From contig NZ_BCRO01000108.1 of assembly GCF_001552635.1 (NCBI RefSeq), positions 1 to 41,099 on the forward strand: a stretch of 41,099 bases of DNA, read 5' to 3'. This document shows, in pieces, positions 18,332 to 26,099 of the stretch. The first letter of the stretch is position 1. Each line of letters begins with the position of its first letter. Made by a program: the position numbers and the translations under genes. This DNA is from Actinomadura hibisca NBRC 15177. Lineage in GTDB: Bacteria; Actinomycetota; Actinomycetes; Streptosporangiales; Streptosporangiaceae. Under the pieces are notes generated by a model. The model was not told the DNA's origin, ran no database searches, and was given only the letters and a program-made list of their open reading frames with translations.

Positions 18332-19648
18332 ATGGACATCGCGAACGAACTGCGCAAGATCATCGACGGGACCGTGCTGGCCCCCGGCGACCACGGCTTC
18401 GACCGGGCCCGGCGGCCCTGGAACCTGACGGTGGACCAGCCGGTCCGCGCCGTCGTGGAGGCCGCGCACGCCGCCGACGTCGCCGCCCTCGTCCGGCACG
18501 CCCGCCTGGCGGGCCTGACCGTCACCGCCCAGCCCAGCGGCCACGGCGCGAGCGGCACGACCGACGGCCTCATCCTGCTGCGCACCGGACGGCTGGACGA
18601 GCTGACCATCGACCCGCAGGCCCGCACCGCCCGCGCCGGAGCAGGCGTGAAGTGGGGCCAGGTCCTGAAGGAGACGAGCCCGCACGGGCTGCTCGGCCTG
18701 GCGGGCAGCTCCCCGGTCGTGTCGGTCACCGGCTACACCCTCGGCGGCGGCCTGAGCTGGTTCGGCCGCAAACACGGCTGGGCCGCCGACCACGTCCGCG
18801 CCTTCGACGTCGTGGACGCCGACGGCACCCCAGCCCGCGTGACCGCCGACTCCGACCCCGACCTGTTCTGGGCGCTGCGCGGAGGCGGCGGCGACTACGC
18901 CCTGGTCACCGCGATCGAGTTCGACCTGCACCCCGCGCCCGTCCTGTACGGCGGCCGCATGGTGTGGAGCGCCGACCACGCCCCCGCCCTCCTGGACGCC
19001 TACCGCGAGGTCACCGCGACCGCGCCCGACGAGCTGACCGTCTGGTACGAACTGCTCCAGATCCCCGGCGCGCCCCCGACGGTGGTGGTGGACAGCACCT
19101 TCCTGGGCGACGCCGCCACCGCCGAGGACCTGCTGCGCCCCTTCGAGAAGGCCGCCGCCCCGAACTCCGACACGCGCGCCGTCCTCCCGATCGCCGACCT
19201 CGGCACCATCACCGCCGAGCCCACCGACCCCGCCCCCGGCCGCTCCCGCGCCGAACTCCTGACCGGCGTGGACGACCGGACCGCCGCCACCCTCCTGGAG
19301 CGCCCCATCGACCCGCTGCTCACCGTCCAGCTCCGCCACTTGGGCGGCGCGCTGTCCCGCCCCGCCGACAACGGCGGCGCGACCGGCCCCCTCACCGAAC
19401 CGCACGCCCTCTACATGCTCGGCGCGGCCCCCGACCGCGACGCCGAGACCGCCGTGCGCGAGCGGCAGGACGAGATCGCCACCGCCCTCCTGTCCCAGAC
19501 CAGCGGCCGCAAGCCCTACACCTTCCTGGCCCCGGGAGAGACGGCCGCCGCAGCCTTCACCGCCGGCACGCTGGAGCGCCTGCGCGACGTCAAGCGCTCC
19601 CACGACCCCCACGGCGTCTTCCGCGCCAACTACCCCATCCCGGGATGA
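18332..19648 (+). CDS. FAD-binding oxidoreductase (berberine-bridge-enzyme-like)
   Basis: The 438-residue protein has the PCMH-type FAD domain. AQPSGHGASG (67-76) contains His71, the position that often bonds covalently to FAD in this family. GYTLGGGLSWFGRKHG (134-149), DLFWALRGGGGDYALVTAIE (177-196) and C-terminal DPHGVFRANYPI are also typical. The second, cysteinyl, FAD attachment site of bicovalent members is not seen, so attachment is at most through His. The enzyme likely oxidises an alcohol or amine-bearing small molecule; its substrate is unknown. It is divergent from the SARP gene with the 11-bp repeat array between, suggesting SARP control. The start ATG has GGAAGGAACGG-like purines upstream. 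Confidence 0.88.
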   Translation: MDIANELRKIIDGTVLAPGDHGFDRARRPWNLTVDQPVRAVVEAAHAADVAALVRHARLAGLTVTAQPSGHGASGTTDGLILLRTGRLDELTIDPQARTARAGAGVKWGQVLKETSPHGLLGLAGSSPVVSVTGYTLGGGLSWFGRKHGWAADHVRAFDVVDADGTPARVTADSDPDLFWALRGGGGDYALVTAIEFDLHPAPVLYGGRMVWSADHAPALLDAYREVTATAPDELTVWYELLQIPGAPPTVVVDSTFLGDAATAEDLLRPFEKAAAPNSDTRAVLPIADLGTITAEPTDPAPGRSRAELLTGVDDRTAATLLERPIDPLLTVQLRHLGGALSRPADNGGATGPLTEPHALYMLGAAPDRDAETAVRERQDEIATALLSQTSGRKPYTFLAPGETAAAAFTAGTLERLRDVKRSHDPHGVFRANYPIPG

Positions 19649-19720
19649 TCTCCCGGCCCGTCCCGGGTCCGGCCGGTCTCAGAGGCTGGACTCGGGACAC
19701 GGGCGGGTGCCCGGAGTTAA

Positions 19721-19726
19721 TAGGAT
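19721..19726 (+). promoter_or_regulatory. -10-like TAGGAT for leaderless aroC
   Basis: TAGGAT lies six bases before the aroC ATG (19733), with no Shine-Dalgarno. This would drive the four-gene aro operon from a leaderless start. Confidence 0.45.
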
Positions 19727-19732
19727 CGAGCC

Positions 19733-20911
19733 ATGCTGCGCTGGTTGACCGCGGGGGAGTCCCATGGCCCGGCCCTCACCGCGATCGTGGAGGGCCTTCC
19801 CGCCGGAGTCCGTGTGACCTCGGCCGACATCGCCGAGGAGTTGCGCCGGCGGCGGCTCGGCCACGGCCGGGGCGCCCGGATGAAGTTCGAGCAGGACGAG
19901 GTCACGATCCTGGGCGGGGTCCGGCACGGGACCACCCTGGGCGGGCCGGTCGCCGTCGAGGTGGGCAACACCGAGTGGCCCAAGTGGGAGACGGTCATGT
20001 CGGCCGACCCCGTCGACCCCCACGTGCTGGCCGCCCAGGCGCGCAACGCGCCGCTGTCGCAGCCCCGGCCCGGCCACGCCGACCTGGTCGGGATGCAGAA
20101 GTACGGCTTCACCGACGCCCGGCCGATCCTGGAGCGCGCCAGCGCCCGCGAGACCGCCGCCCGCGTCGCGCTCGGCACCTTCGCCAAGGCGTTCCTGAAG
20201 CAGGTCCTGGACGTGGACGTGCTCAGCCACGTGATCGTGCTCGGCGAGGTCGAGGCCCCCGAGGGCGTGCTGCCCGGCCCCGGCGACCTGGCCGCGGTGG
20301 ACCACAGCCCGGTGCGCTGCTTCGACGCCGACGCCTCCGAAGCCATGGTCGCGCACGTCGACGACCTCAAGAAGGCCGGCGACACCATCGGCGGCGTCGT
20401 CGAGGTGCTGGCCTACGGCCTGCCGCCCGGCCTCGGCAGCCACGTGCACTGGGACCGGCGGCTGGACGCCCGGCTCGCGGGCATCCTCATGGGCATCCAG
20501 GCGATCAAGGGCGTGGAGCTGGGCGACGGGTTCACCACCGCGCGCCGCCCCGGCTCCCGCGCGCACGACGAGATCGACAACACCCCCGGGGGCGTGCGGC
20601 GGCGCACCAACCGCGCCGGCGGCGTCGAGGGCGGCATGACCACCGGCGAGGTGCTGCGGGTGCGCGCGGCGATGAAGCCGATCTCCACGGTGCCGCGCCG
20701 CCTGGACACCATCGACGTGACCACCGGCGAGCCCGCCAAGGCCATCAACCAGCGCAGCGACGTCACCGCCGTCCCGGCCGCCGGGGTGGTCGCCGAGGCG
20801 ATGGTCGCGCTGGTGCTGGCCGACGCCGCGCTGGAGAAGTTCGGCGGCGACTCCGCCGAGGAGACCGCGCGCAACGTCCAGGGTTACCTGTCCGCGCTGA
20901 CGATCAAGTGA
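19733..20911 (+). CDS. aroC: Chorismate synthase
   Basis: The 392-residue enzyme converts 5-enolpyruvylshikimate-3-phosphate to chorismate, the last shikimate step, with reduced FMN. The start MLRWLTAGESHGPALTAIVE carries the family GESHG signature. Further conserved parts are RRRLGHGRGARMKFEQDEV, RPGHADLVGMQKYG, SARETAARVALG and GGVEGGMTTGE (residues near 298-308). The length is normal. It is the first gene of a tight operon; aroK begins nine bases after its stop. Confidence 0.97.
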   Translation: MLRWLTAGESHGPALTAIVEGLPAGVRVTSADIAEELRRRRLGHGRGARMKFEQDEVTILGGVRHGTTLGGPVAVEVGNTEWPKWETVMSADPVDPHVLAAQARNAPLSQPRPGHADLVGMQKYGFTDARPILERASARETAARVALGTFAKAFLKQVLDVDVLSHVIVLGEVEAPEGVLPGPGDLAAVDHSPVRCFDADASEAMVAHVDDLKKAGDTIGGVVEVLAYGLPPGLGSHVHWDRRLDARLAGILMGIQAIKGVELGDGFTTARRPGSRAHDEIDNTPGGVRRRTNRAGGVEGGMTTGEVLRVRAAMKPISTVPRRLDTIDVTTGEPAKAINQRSDVTAVPAAGVVAEAMVALVLADAALEKFGGDSAEETARNVQGYLSALTIK

Positions 20912-20919
20912 GGACCGCG

Positions 20920-21444
20920 ATGCGCCCCCAGGCAGTGCTCATCGGGCCGCCCGGCTCCGGGAAGTCCACCGTCGGCGCGGCGCTGGCCGCCCGGCTCGGC
21001 GTCGCGCTGCGCGACACCGACGCCGACACCGAGGCCGCCGCCGGGAAGCCGATCGGCGAGATCTTCATCGACGACGGCGAGGAACGGTTCCGCGAGCTGG
21101 AGCGCGCCGCCGTCGCCGCCGCGCTGGCCGAGCACGACGGCGTGCTGGCGCTCGGCGGCGGCGCGGTGCTCGCCCCCGAGACGCAGGAGCTGCTGGCCGG
21201 GCACACCGTCGTCTACCTCCAGGTCGGGCTGTCGGAGGCGGTCAAGCGCGTCGGGCTCGCGTCGGCGCGGCCGCTGCTGGTGCTGAACCCGCGCAGCCAG
21301 CTCCGCAAGCTGCTGGAGGAGCGGCTGCCGATCTACGAGCGGCTCGGCGTGCTGCACGTGGCGACCGACGGCCGCGGGCCGGACGAGATCGTCGAGGAGA
21401 TCGCGGCGCACCTGGCGGCGCACGCGCCGGAGGAGACGGCATGA
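20920..21444 (+). CDS. aroK: Shikimate kinase
   Basis: The 174-residue P-loop kinase phosphorylates shikimate on the 3-hydroxyl. The Walker A is GPPGSGKST (residues 9-17), followed by DTDADTEAAAGKPIGEIF with the shikimate-binding DTD and the conserved Ile/Phe segment, then GEERFRELE. LALGGGAVLAPET is the substrate loop, and RPLLVLNP lies in the lid region. ATG 20920 follows the aroC stop, with GTGAGG upstream as the ribosome-binding site. The stop overlaps the aroB start by four bases (ATGA). Confidence 0.96.
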   Translation: MRPQAVLIGPPGSGKSTVGAALAARLGVALRDTDADTEAAAGKPIGEIFIDDGEERFRELERAAVAAALAEHDGVLALGGGAVLAPETQELLAGHTVVYLQVGLSEAVKRVGLASARPLLVLNPRSQLRKLLEERLPIYERLGVLHVATDGRGPDEIVEEIAAHLAAHAPEETA

Positions 21445-22517
21445 GCCACGCCCGCGTGCACGTCGGCGGGGCCGACCCCTACGACGTGGTGATCGGCGCC
21501 GGGGTGCTCGGCGAGCTGCCCGGCCTGCTGGGGCCGGGCGCGCGCACCGTCGCGGTGGTGCACGCCGAGGGCCTGCCGGAGATCGCCCGCCCGGTGTGCG
21601 GGGCGCTGGAGCAGGCCGGGTACGCGGTGCACGCGCTGCCGGTCCCCGACGGCGAGGCGGCCAAGGAGGTCGGCGTGCTGGCCGGGTTGTGGTCGCGGTT
21701 CGCCGAGCTGGGCATGACGCGCTCCGACGTCGTGGTCGGCGTCGGCGGCGGCGCGACCACCGACCTGGCGGGCTTCGCCGCCGCGTCCTGGCTGCGCGGC
21801 GTGAAGGCCGTGCTGGTGCCGACGACGCTGCTCGGCATGGTCGACGCCGCCGTGGGCGGCAAGACCGGCGTCAACATCCCCGAGGGCAAGAACCTGGTCG
21901 GCGCGTTCCACCCGCCCGCCGGGGTGTTGTGCGAGCTGTCCACGCTGCTGACGATGCCGCAGGAGGACTACATCAGCGGCCTCGCCGAGGTGATCAAGGC
22001 CGGGTTCATCGCCGACCCCGTCATCCTGGACCTGGTGGAGGCCGACCCCGAGGGCGCGGCCCGCCCCGACGGCCCGCACACCCGCGAGCTGGTCGAGCGC
22101 GCCGTCCGGGTGAAGGCCCAGGTGGTGTCGGCCGACCTCAAGGAATCGGGCCTGCGCGAGATCCTCAACTACGGCCACACCCTCGCGCACGCGATCGAGA
22201 AGGCCGAGGACTACCGGTTCCGGCACGGCCACGCCGTCGCGATCGGCATGGTCTACGCCGCCGAGCTGGCCCGCCGCGCCGGGCGGCTGCCCGCCGGGGT
22301 CGTGGACCGGCACCGCGCGATCCTGGCCTCGGTGGGCCTGCCGACCTCCTACGCGGGGGAGGCGTGGCCCGCACTGCGCAAGACCATGACCATCGACAAG
22401 AAGTCGCGGGGCGCGACGCTGCGCTTCGTCGTGCTGGACGGGGTGGCCGCGCCCGGCCGCCTGGAGGGCCCCGACGAGGACCTGCTCGCCGCCGCCTACC
22501 GGGAGGTCGCCAAGTGA
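21441..22517 (+). CDS. aroB: 3-dehydroquinate synthase
   Basis: The 358-residue NAD- and metal-dependent enzyme makes 3-dehydroquinate from DAHP. It shows VVGVGGGATTDLAGFAAASW (NAD-binding glycines), VPTTLLGMVDAAVGGKTGVN, GKNLVGAFHPP, GLAEVIKAG and the metal-site region LNYGHTLAHAIE with downstream HGHAVAIGM. The length is normal. It overlaps aroK by four bases and aroQ by four bases (GTGA), so the operon is translationally coupled throughout. Confidence 0.97.
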   Translation: MSHARVHVGGADPYDVVIGAGVLGELPGLLGPGARTVAVVHAEGLPEIARPVCGALEQAGYAVHALPVPDGEAAKEVGVLAGLWSRFAELGMTRSDVVVGVGGGATTDLAGFAAASWLRGVKAVLVPTTLLGMVDAAVGGKTGVNIPEGKNLVGAFHPPAGVLCELSTLLTMPQEDYISGLAEVIKAGFIADPVILDLVEADPEGAARPDGPHTRELVERAVRVKAQVVSADLKESGLREILNYGHTLAHAIEKAEDYRFRHGHAVAIGMVYAAELARRAGRLPAGVVDRHRAILASVGLPTSYAGEAWPALRKTMTIDKKSRGATLRFVVLDGVAAPGRLEGPDEDLLAAAYREVAK

Positions 22518-22972
22518 ACCGCGTGCTGGTGCTGAACGGCCCCAACCTGCGCAGGCTGGGCACCCGCGAGCCCGACGTCTACGGCGCGGCGACCTTCGAC
22601 GACCTGGTCGCGCTGTGCCGCGACGCGGGCCGCGGGCTCGACCTGTCGGTTGAGGTCCGGCAGACCGACGACGAGGCCGAGATGCTCCGCTGGGTGCACG
22701 AGGCCGCCGACGAGCGGCTGCCGGTCGTGCTGAACCCGGCCGCGTTCACCCACTACTCCTACGCGCTGCGCGACGCCCTCGCCCAGCGCACCGCGCCGCT
22801 GGTGGAGGTGCACATCTCCAACCCGGCCGCGCGGGAGGAGTTCCGGCACAACTCGGTGGTGGCGGGCGTGGCGACCGGCACGATCGCCGGGTTCGGCACG
22901 ATGTCCTACGTGCTGGCGTTGCAGGCGGTCGCGGAGCTGCTCGCCGAGGAGAGCGCCGCCGCCGGGCGCTGA
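22514..22972 (+). CDS. aroQ: 3-dehydroquinate dehydratase, type II
   Basis: The 152-residue dodecamer-type enzyme dehydrates 3-dehydroquinate to 3-dehydroshikimate. It begins VLVLNGPNLRRLGTREPDVY, with catalytic-loop Arg18 and Tyr23. It continues with VRQTDDEAEMLRWVHEA, VVLNPAAFTHYSYALRDAL and VEVHISNPAAREEFRHNS with the catalytic His. GTG 22514 overlaps the aroB stop. A strong terminator follows 11 bp after the stop, ending the aro operon. Confidence 0.96.
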   Translation: MNRVLVLNGPNLRRLGTREPDVYGAATFDDLVALCRDAGRGLDLSVEVRQTDDEAEMLRWVHEAADERLPVVLNPAAFTHYSYALRDALAQRTAPLVEVHISNPAAREEFRHNSVVAGVATGTIAGFGTMSYVLALQAVAELLAEESAAAGR

Positions 22973-22983
22973 GCCAGGTACTT

Positions 22984-23016
22984 CGGGCGGCGGACGTCGG
23001 CGACGTCCGCCGCCCG
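22984..23016 (+). terminator. Hairpin terminator after the aro operon
   Basis: A perfect 15-bp stem (22984-22998 with 23002-23016) encloses a three-base GGC loop and is followed by CTGCTTTCC, a short pyrimidine-rich run. It lies between aroQ and the convergent TetR gene and may stop transcription from both sides. Confidence 0.8.
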
Positions 23017-23069
23017 CTGCTTTCCGCCTGTCGTCTACCGTCGCGCGCCGCCTGCCGCCTTCGCTGGGC

Positions 23070-23645
23070 TCAGCCCGACTCCGCCGCCGCCCGCGTCAGT
23101 TCCTTCAGCTCGGCCACCACGTCGTCCAGCGGCCGCACGTCCCGGTGCGCGCGGCACAACACCGTCGCCCCCTCCACGGCCGCGACGATCAGCCGTGCCA
23201 GCCGCGCCGCCCGCTCGTCGGGCACCCCCGCGTTGCCCAGGCCGGTGGCCAAGGTGTCCTCCCACCGGTCGAACACCGCCGCCGCCGCCTTCGACAGCTG
23301 CGGCGCGTCGTCGTGGGACTCCACCGTGACCGCCACCACCGGGCAGCCCGCCCGGAACTCGCTCCTGATCAGCACCTGCCGCCACCAGCCCACGAACGCG
23401 TCCACCGCCGAGGCCGCGTCCTCGCCCTGCGTGGCCGCCTCGATGCCCATGTTGAGGAACTCCCCGGCGTAGCGCACCGCCTCCTCGGCCAGCTGCACCT
23501 TGCCGCCGGGGAAGTGGTGGTAGATCGAGCCGCGCGGCGCGCCGCTGTGCGCGATCACGTCCCGGAAGCCCGTGCCCGAGTACCCGCGCTCGCGGAAGAG
23601 ATAGGCGGCGCTGCGCACCATGCGTTCCCGGCTGTCGGTCCCCAT
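23070..23645 (-). CDS. TetR-family transcriptional regulator
   Basis: The 191-residue protein has an N-terminal TetR helix-turn-helix (AAYLFRERGYSGTGFRDVIA, then PRGSIYHHFPGGKVQLAEEA) and a C-terminal ligand-binding domain of the YcdC/LmrA-like type with FRAGCPVVAV. The frame is open from GTG 23651, but ATG 23645 has CATAAT eight bases upstream and fits a leaderless start. It is divergent from the thioesterase gene. Two inverted repeats between them fit autoregulation and control of the adjacent acyl-CoA-type genes. Confidence 0.9.
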   Translation of the reverse strand: MGTDSRERMVRSAAYLFRERGYSGTGFRDVIAHSGAPRGSIYHHFPGGKVQLAEEAVRYAGEFLNMGIEAATQGEDAASAVDAFVGWWRQVLIRSEFRAGCPVVAVTVESHDDAPQLSKAAAAVFDRWEDTLATGLGNAGVPDERAARLARLIVAAVEGATVLCRAHRDVRPLDDVVAELKELTRAAAESG

Positions 23646-23653
23646 GGGCACCG

Positions 23654-23659
23654 ATTATG
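23654..23659 (-). promoter_or_regulatory. -10-like CATAAT of the TetR gene
   Basis: CATAAT on the minus strand lies eight bases before ATG 23645 and is embedded in the left inverted repeat, so bound TetR would block it. Confidence 0.4.
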
Positions 23660-23672
23660 ACATTCATCATAA
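23655..23672. promoter_or_regulatory. Left TetR operator (TTATGA-N6-TCATAA)
   Basis: Inverted TTATGA and TCATAA arms lie around a 6-bp centre. The same TATGA half-site occurs in the right palindrome 32 bp away (centre to centre), close to three helical turns. Confidence 0.6.
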
Positions 23673-23682
23673 GCTTTGCGGC

Positions 23683-23688
23683 TTGACT
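23683..23688 (+). promoter_or_regulatory. -35-like TTGACT of the thioesterase promoter
   Basis: TTGACT overlaps the start of the right palindrome; the matching -10 (AACGCT near 23706) is weak. A repressor bound at the palindrome would cover this promoter. Confidence 0.35.
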
Positions 23689-23704
23689 ATGACGATCGTC
23701 ATAG
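23687..23704. promoter_or_regulatory. Right TetR operator, 18-bp perfect palindrome
   Basis: CTATGACGATCGTCATAG is perfectly self-complementary. It is AT-richer than its surroundings and lies between the TetR gene and the thioesterase gene. Confidence 0.75.
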
Positions 23705-23741
23705 CAACGCTGTGCTGGACGGTCGTCGCAAGGAGGCACGG

Positions 23742-24185
23742 ATGTCCACCGCAGGGCTGGAGCAGCTCAAGGAGCTGCTCACCATGGGCACGGAGCAGGG
23801 GATCGGCGTCGGCGCCCTGCTCGGCATGACCGTCGAGAGCCTGGAGCCGGGCCGGGTGGTGTTCGGGCTCACCACCGACCCCAAGCACCGCAACCCGCTC
23901 GGCACGGTGCACGGCGGCATCCTGTCCACGCTGCTGGACTCGGCCATGGGCTGCGCGGTGCACACCTCCCTGCCCGAGGGCGCCGGGTACACCACACTGG
24001 AGCTGAAGGTGAACTTCGTGCGCGCCGTCCCCGTCGAGGGCGTGGGGCTGCGCTGCGAGGGCTCGGTGGTGCACCTGGGCCGCAAGGTCGCCACCACCGA
24101 GGGGCGCATCACCGACGAGAACGGCAAGCTGATCGCGCACGGCACCAGCACCTGCATGGTGTTCCCGCCGGTTACCGGCCAGTAG
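23742..24185 (+). CDS. PaaI-family hotdog-fold thioesterase
   Basis: The 147-residue protein has the hotdog core of PaaI/YdiI-like acyl-CoA thioesterases. RNPLGTVHGGILSTLLDSAM (residues near 49-68) contains the VHGG motif and the catalytic Asp, followed by YTTLELKVNFVRAV. The frame extends upstream, but ATG 23742 has AAGGAGG six to seven bases before it and begins the domain. It hydrolyses an acyl- or aroyl-CoA ester that cannot be specified. It starts a probable three-gene run with the enoyl-CoA hydratase and F420-type oxidoreductase under TetR control. Confidence 0.9.
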   Translation: MSTAGLEQLKELLTMGTEQGIGVGALLGMTVESLEPGRVVFGLTTDPKHRNPLGTVHGGILSTLLDSAMGCAVHTSLPEGAGYTTLELKVNFVRAVPVEGVGLRCEGSVVHLGRKVATTEGRITDENGKLIAHGTSTCMVFPPVTGQ

Positions 24186-24254
24186 CACGCTCGGTAGGCT
24201 CGGCGGGCGGGCCCGGACAGGCGGCCCGCCCGTGCCCCGGACAAGGAGACCGAA

Positions 24255-24917
24255 GTGATCGACCTGCAGCGCGACGGCGACGTGTTCGTCCTGCGGTACG
24301 ACGATGGCGAGAACCGCTTCCACCCCGACTTCCTGGCGGCGGTGGACAAGGTGCTGGACGAGGTCGCCGCGCACGACGGCCCGGCCGCGCTGGTCACCGT
24401 CGGCACCGGCAAGTTCTACTCCAACGGCCTGGACCTGGAGTGGGTGAACGCCAACCAGGACCGCTTCGAGGAGTACCTGAAGAGCGTCAACGCCCTGTAC
24501 GCGCGGCTGCTGGAGCTGCCCGCGCCGACCGTCGCGGCGCTGAACGGGCACGCCTTCGCCGGCGGCATGATGCTCGCCCTCGCCCACGACTTCGCGGTGA
24601 TGCGCACCGACCGGGGCTACCTGTGCCTGCCCGAGGTGGACCTCGGCATGAGCTTCACCCCCGGCATGAGCGCGCTCATCCAGGCGCGGCTGACCCCGCA
24701 CGTGGCGCACGAGGCCATGATCAGCGGCCGCCGCTACACCGCCGAGCAGGCGCGGGCGGCCGGGATCGTGGCGCGCACCGCGCCCGAGGCCGAGGTGCTG
24801 CCCGCCGCGATCGAGCTGGCCGCGTCGCTGGCGCCCAAGCAGGGAAAGGTCGTCGGCAAGATCCGCGGCGACATGTACCGGCCGGTCATCGAGACGCTGC
24901 GCGGCCCGGTCTTCTGA
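24255..24917 (+). CDS. Enoyl-CoA hydratase/isomerase family protein
   Basis: The 220-residue crotonase-fold protein is shorter than the usual 255-270. Oxyanion-hole segments are GTGKFYSNGLDLEWV and ALNGHAFAGGMMLALAHDF, and PEVDLGMSFTPGMSALI follows, with a Glu at the usual catalytic region. The shortened C-terminus and the SNGLDLEW variant resemble the fatty enoyl isomerase branch, so isomerase activity is as likely as hydratase. The start is GTG 24255 with AAGGAG upstream. It lies 69 bp after the thioesterase. Confidence 0.85.
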   Translation: MIDLQRDGDVFVLRYDDGENRFHPDFLAAVDKVLDEVAAHDGPAALVTVGTGKFYSNGLDLEWVNANQDRFEEYLKSVNALYARLLELPAPTVAALNGHAFAGGMMLALAHDFAVMRTDRGYLCLPEVDLGMSFTPGMSALIQARLTPHVAHEAMISGRRYTAEQARAAGIVARTAPEAEVLPAAIELAASLAPKQGKVVGKIRGDMYRPVIETLRGPVF

Positions 24918-24997
24918 CCGGGACTGGGCCGCGGGCCCGGTGAGCGCTAGGTTACGGTCAACTGGAATCAGATTCGGTTTTACGGAAGGGACGCCGG

Positions 24998-26044
24998 ATG
25001 CGCATCGGCATGGCGCTCAGCTACTCGGGCGGTTTCAAGGAGACCGTCAGCGAGCTGGCCGACTACGAGAAGGCCGGCCTCGACATCGTCTACGTCGCCG
25101 AGGCCTACAGCTTCGACGCGGTGAGCCAGATGGGCTACATCGCGGCCAAGACCGAGAAGCTGGAGATCGCCTCCGGCATCCTGCCGATCTACTCGCGGAC
25201 GCCCACCCTGCTCGCCATGACGGCGGCGGGCCTGGACTACGTCTCCGAGGGCCGCTTCACGCTGGGCATCGGCGCCTCGGGCCCGCAGGTCATCGAGGGC
25301 TTCCACGGCGTGCCCTACCACGCCCCGCTCGGCCGCACCCGCGAGGTCATCGAGATCTGCCGCAAGGTCTGGAAGCGCGAGCGCCTCCAGCACCAGGGCA
25401 AGTACTACACCATGCCGCTGCCCGAGGGCCAGGGCACCGGCCTGGGCAAGCCGCTGAAGATCATCAACCACCCGGTGCGCGCCGACATCCCGGTGCTGGT
25501 GGCCGCGATCGGCCCCAAGAACGTCGAGCTGACCGCCGAGATCGCCAACGGCTGGGAGCCGATCTTCTACCTGCCGGAGAAGGCCGCCGACGTGTGGGGC
25601 CCGTCGCTGGCGGCGGGCAAGGCCAAGCGCGACGCCTCGCTCGGCGAGCTGGACGTGGTCGGCCAGGCCGCGCTCGCCATCGGCGACGACGTGCAGGGCT
25701 ACCTGGAGTTCGGCCGCCCGATGGCCGCCCTGTACATCGGCGGCATGGGCGCCAAGGGCAAGAACTTCTACAACGACCTGTGCCGCCGCTACGGCTGGGA
25801 GAAGGAGGCGGAGGAGATCCAGGACCTCTACCTCGCCGGCAAGAAGGACGAGGCGGCCGCCAAGGTCCCCTACGAGCTGCTGGAGAAGATGTCGCTCATC
25901 GGCTCCGAGGGCCACGTCCGCGAGCGCCTCGCCGCCATGAAGGAGTCGGGCGTCACCACCCTGAACGTGACCCCGATCGCGCAGGACCACAAGGCCAAGC
26001 TCGCGCTGATCGAGAAGGTCAAGGAGATGGCCGCCGACGTCTGA
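24998..26044 (+). CDS. LLM-class F420-dependent oxidoreductase
   Basis: The 348-residue TIM-barrel protein is of the luciferase-like monooxygenase superfamily. It opens MRIGMALSYSGGFKETVSEL and has LDIVYVAEAYSFDAVSQMGY, ASGILPIYSRTP, EGRFTLGIGASGPQVIEGFH and a C-terminal LIGSEGHVRERL. This matches actinobacterial enzymes annotated as F420-dependent. The substrate is unknown. GGAAGGGA upstream serves ATG 24998. Its end is separated from the convergent amine oxidase gene by a strong hairpin. Confidence 0.88.
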   Translation: MRIGMALSYSGGFKETVSELADYEKAGLDIVYVAEAYSFDAVSQMGYIAAKTEKLEIASGILPIYSRTPTLLAMTAAGLDYVSEGRFTLGIGASGPQVIEGFHGVPYHAPLGRTREVIEICRKVWKRERLQHQGKYYTMPLPEGQGTGLGKPLKIINHPVRADIPVLVAAIGPKNVELTAEIANGWEPIFYLPEKAADVWGPSLAAGKAKRDASLGELDVVGQAALAIGDDVQGYLEFGRPMAALYIGGMGAKGKNFYNDLCRRYGWEKEAEEIQDLYLAGKKDEAAAKVPYELLEKMSLIGSEGHVRERLAAMKESGVTTLNVTPIAQDHKAKLALIEKVKEMAADV

Positions 26045-26060
26045 CCGGCCTGATCCCGCA

Positions 26061-26092
26061 AGGCCCGCGCCCCGCTACGGGGGCGCGGGCCT
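26061..26092. terminator. Bidirectional hairpin terminator
   Basis: A perfect 13-bp stem (26061-26073 with 26080-26092) encloses the loop GCTACG, exactly between the convergent oxidoreductase and amine oxidase genes. There is no long T-run on either side, as is common in high-GC actinomycetes. Confidence 0.8.
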
Positions 26093-26099
26093 CGGCCGT

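Noticed and set aside
13913..19612. A 1899-codon reverse open frame spanning the SARP gene
   Set aside because: Only its last 337 codons (DUF2332) are real. The rest is a GC-driven shadow with Arg/Ala/Gly-rich sequence over the SARP gene and the oxidoreductase, both of which have clear domains in other frames.
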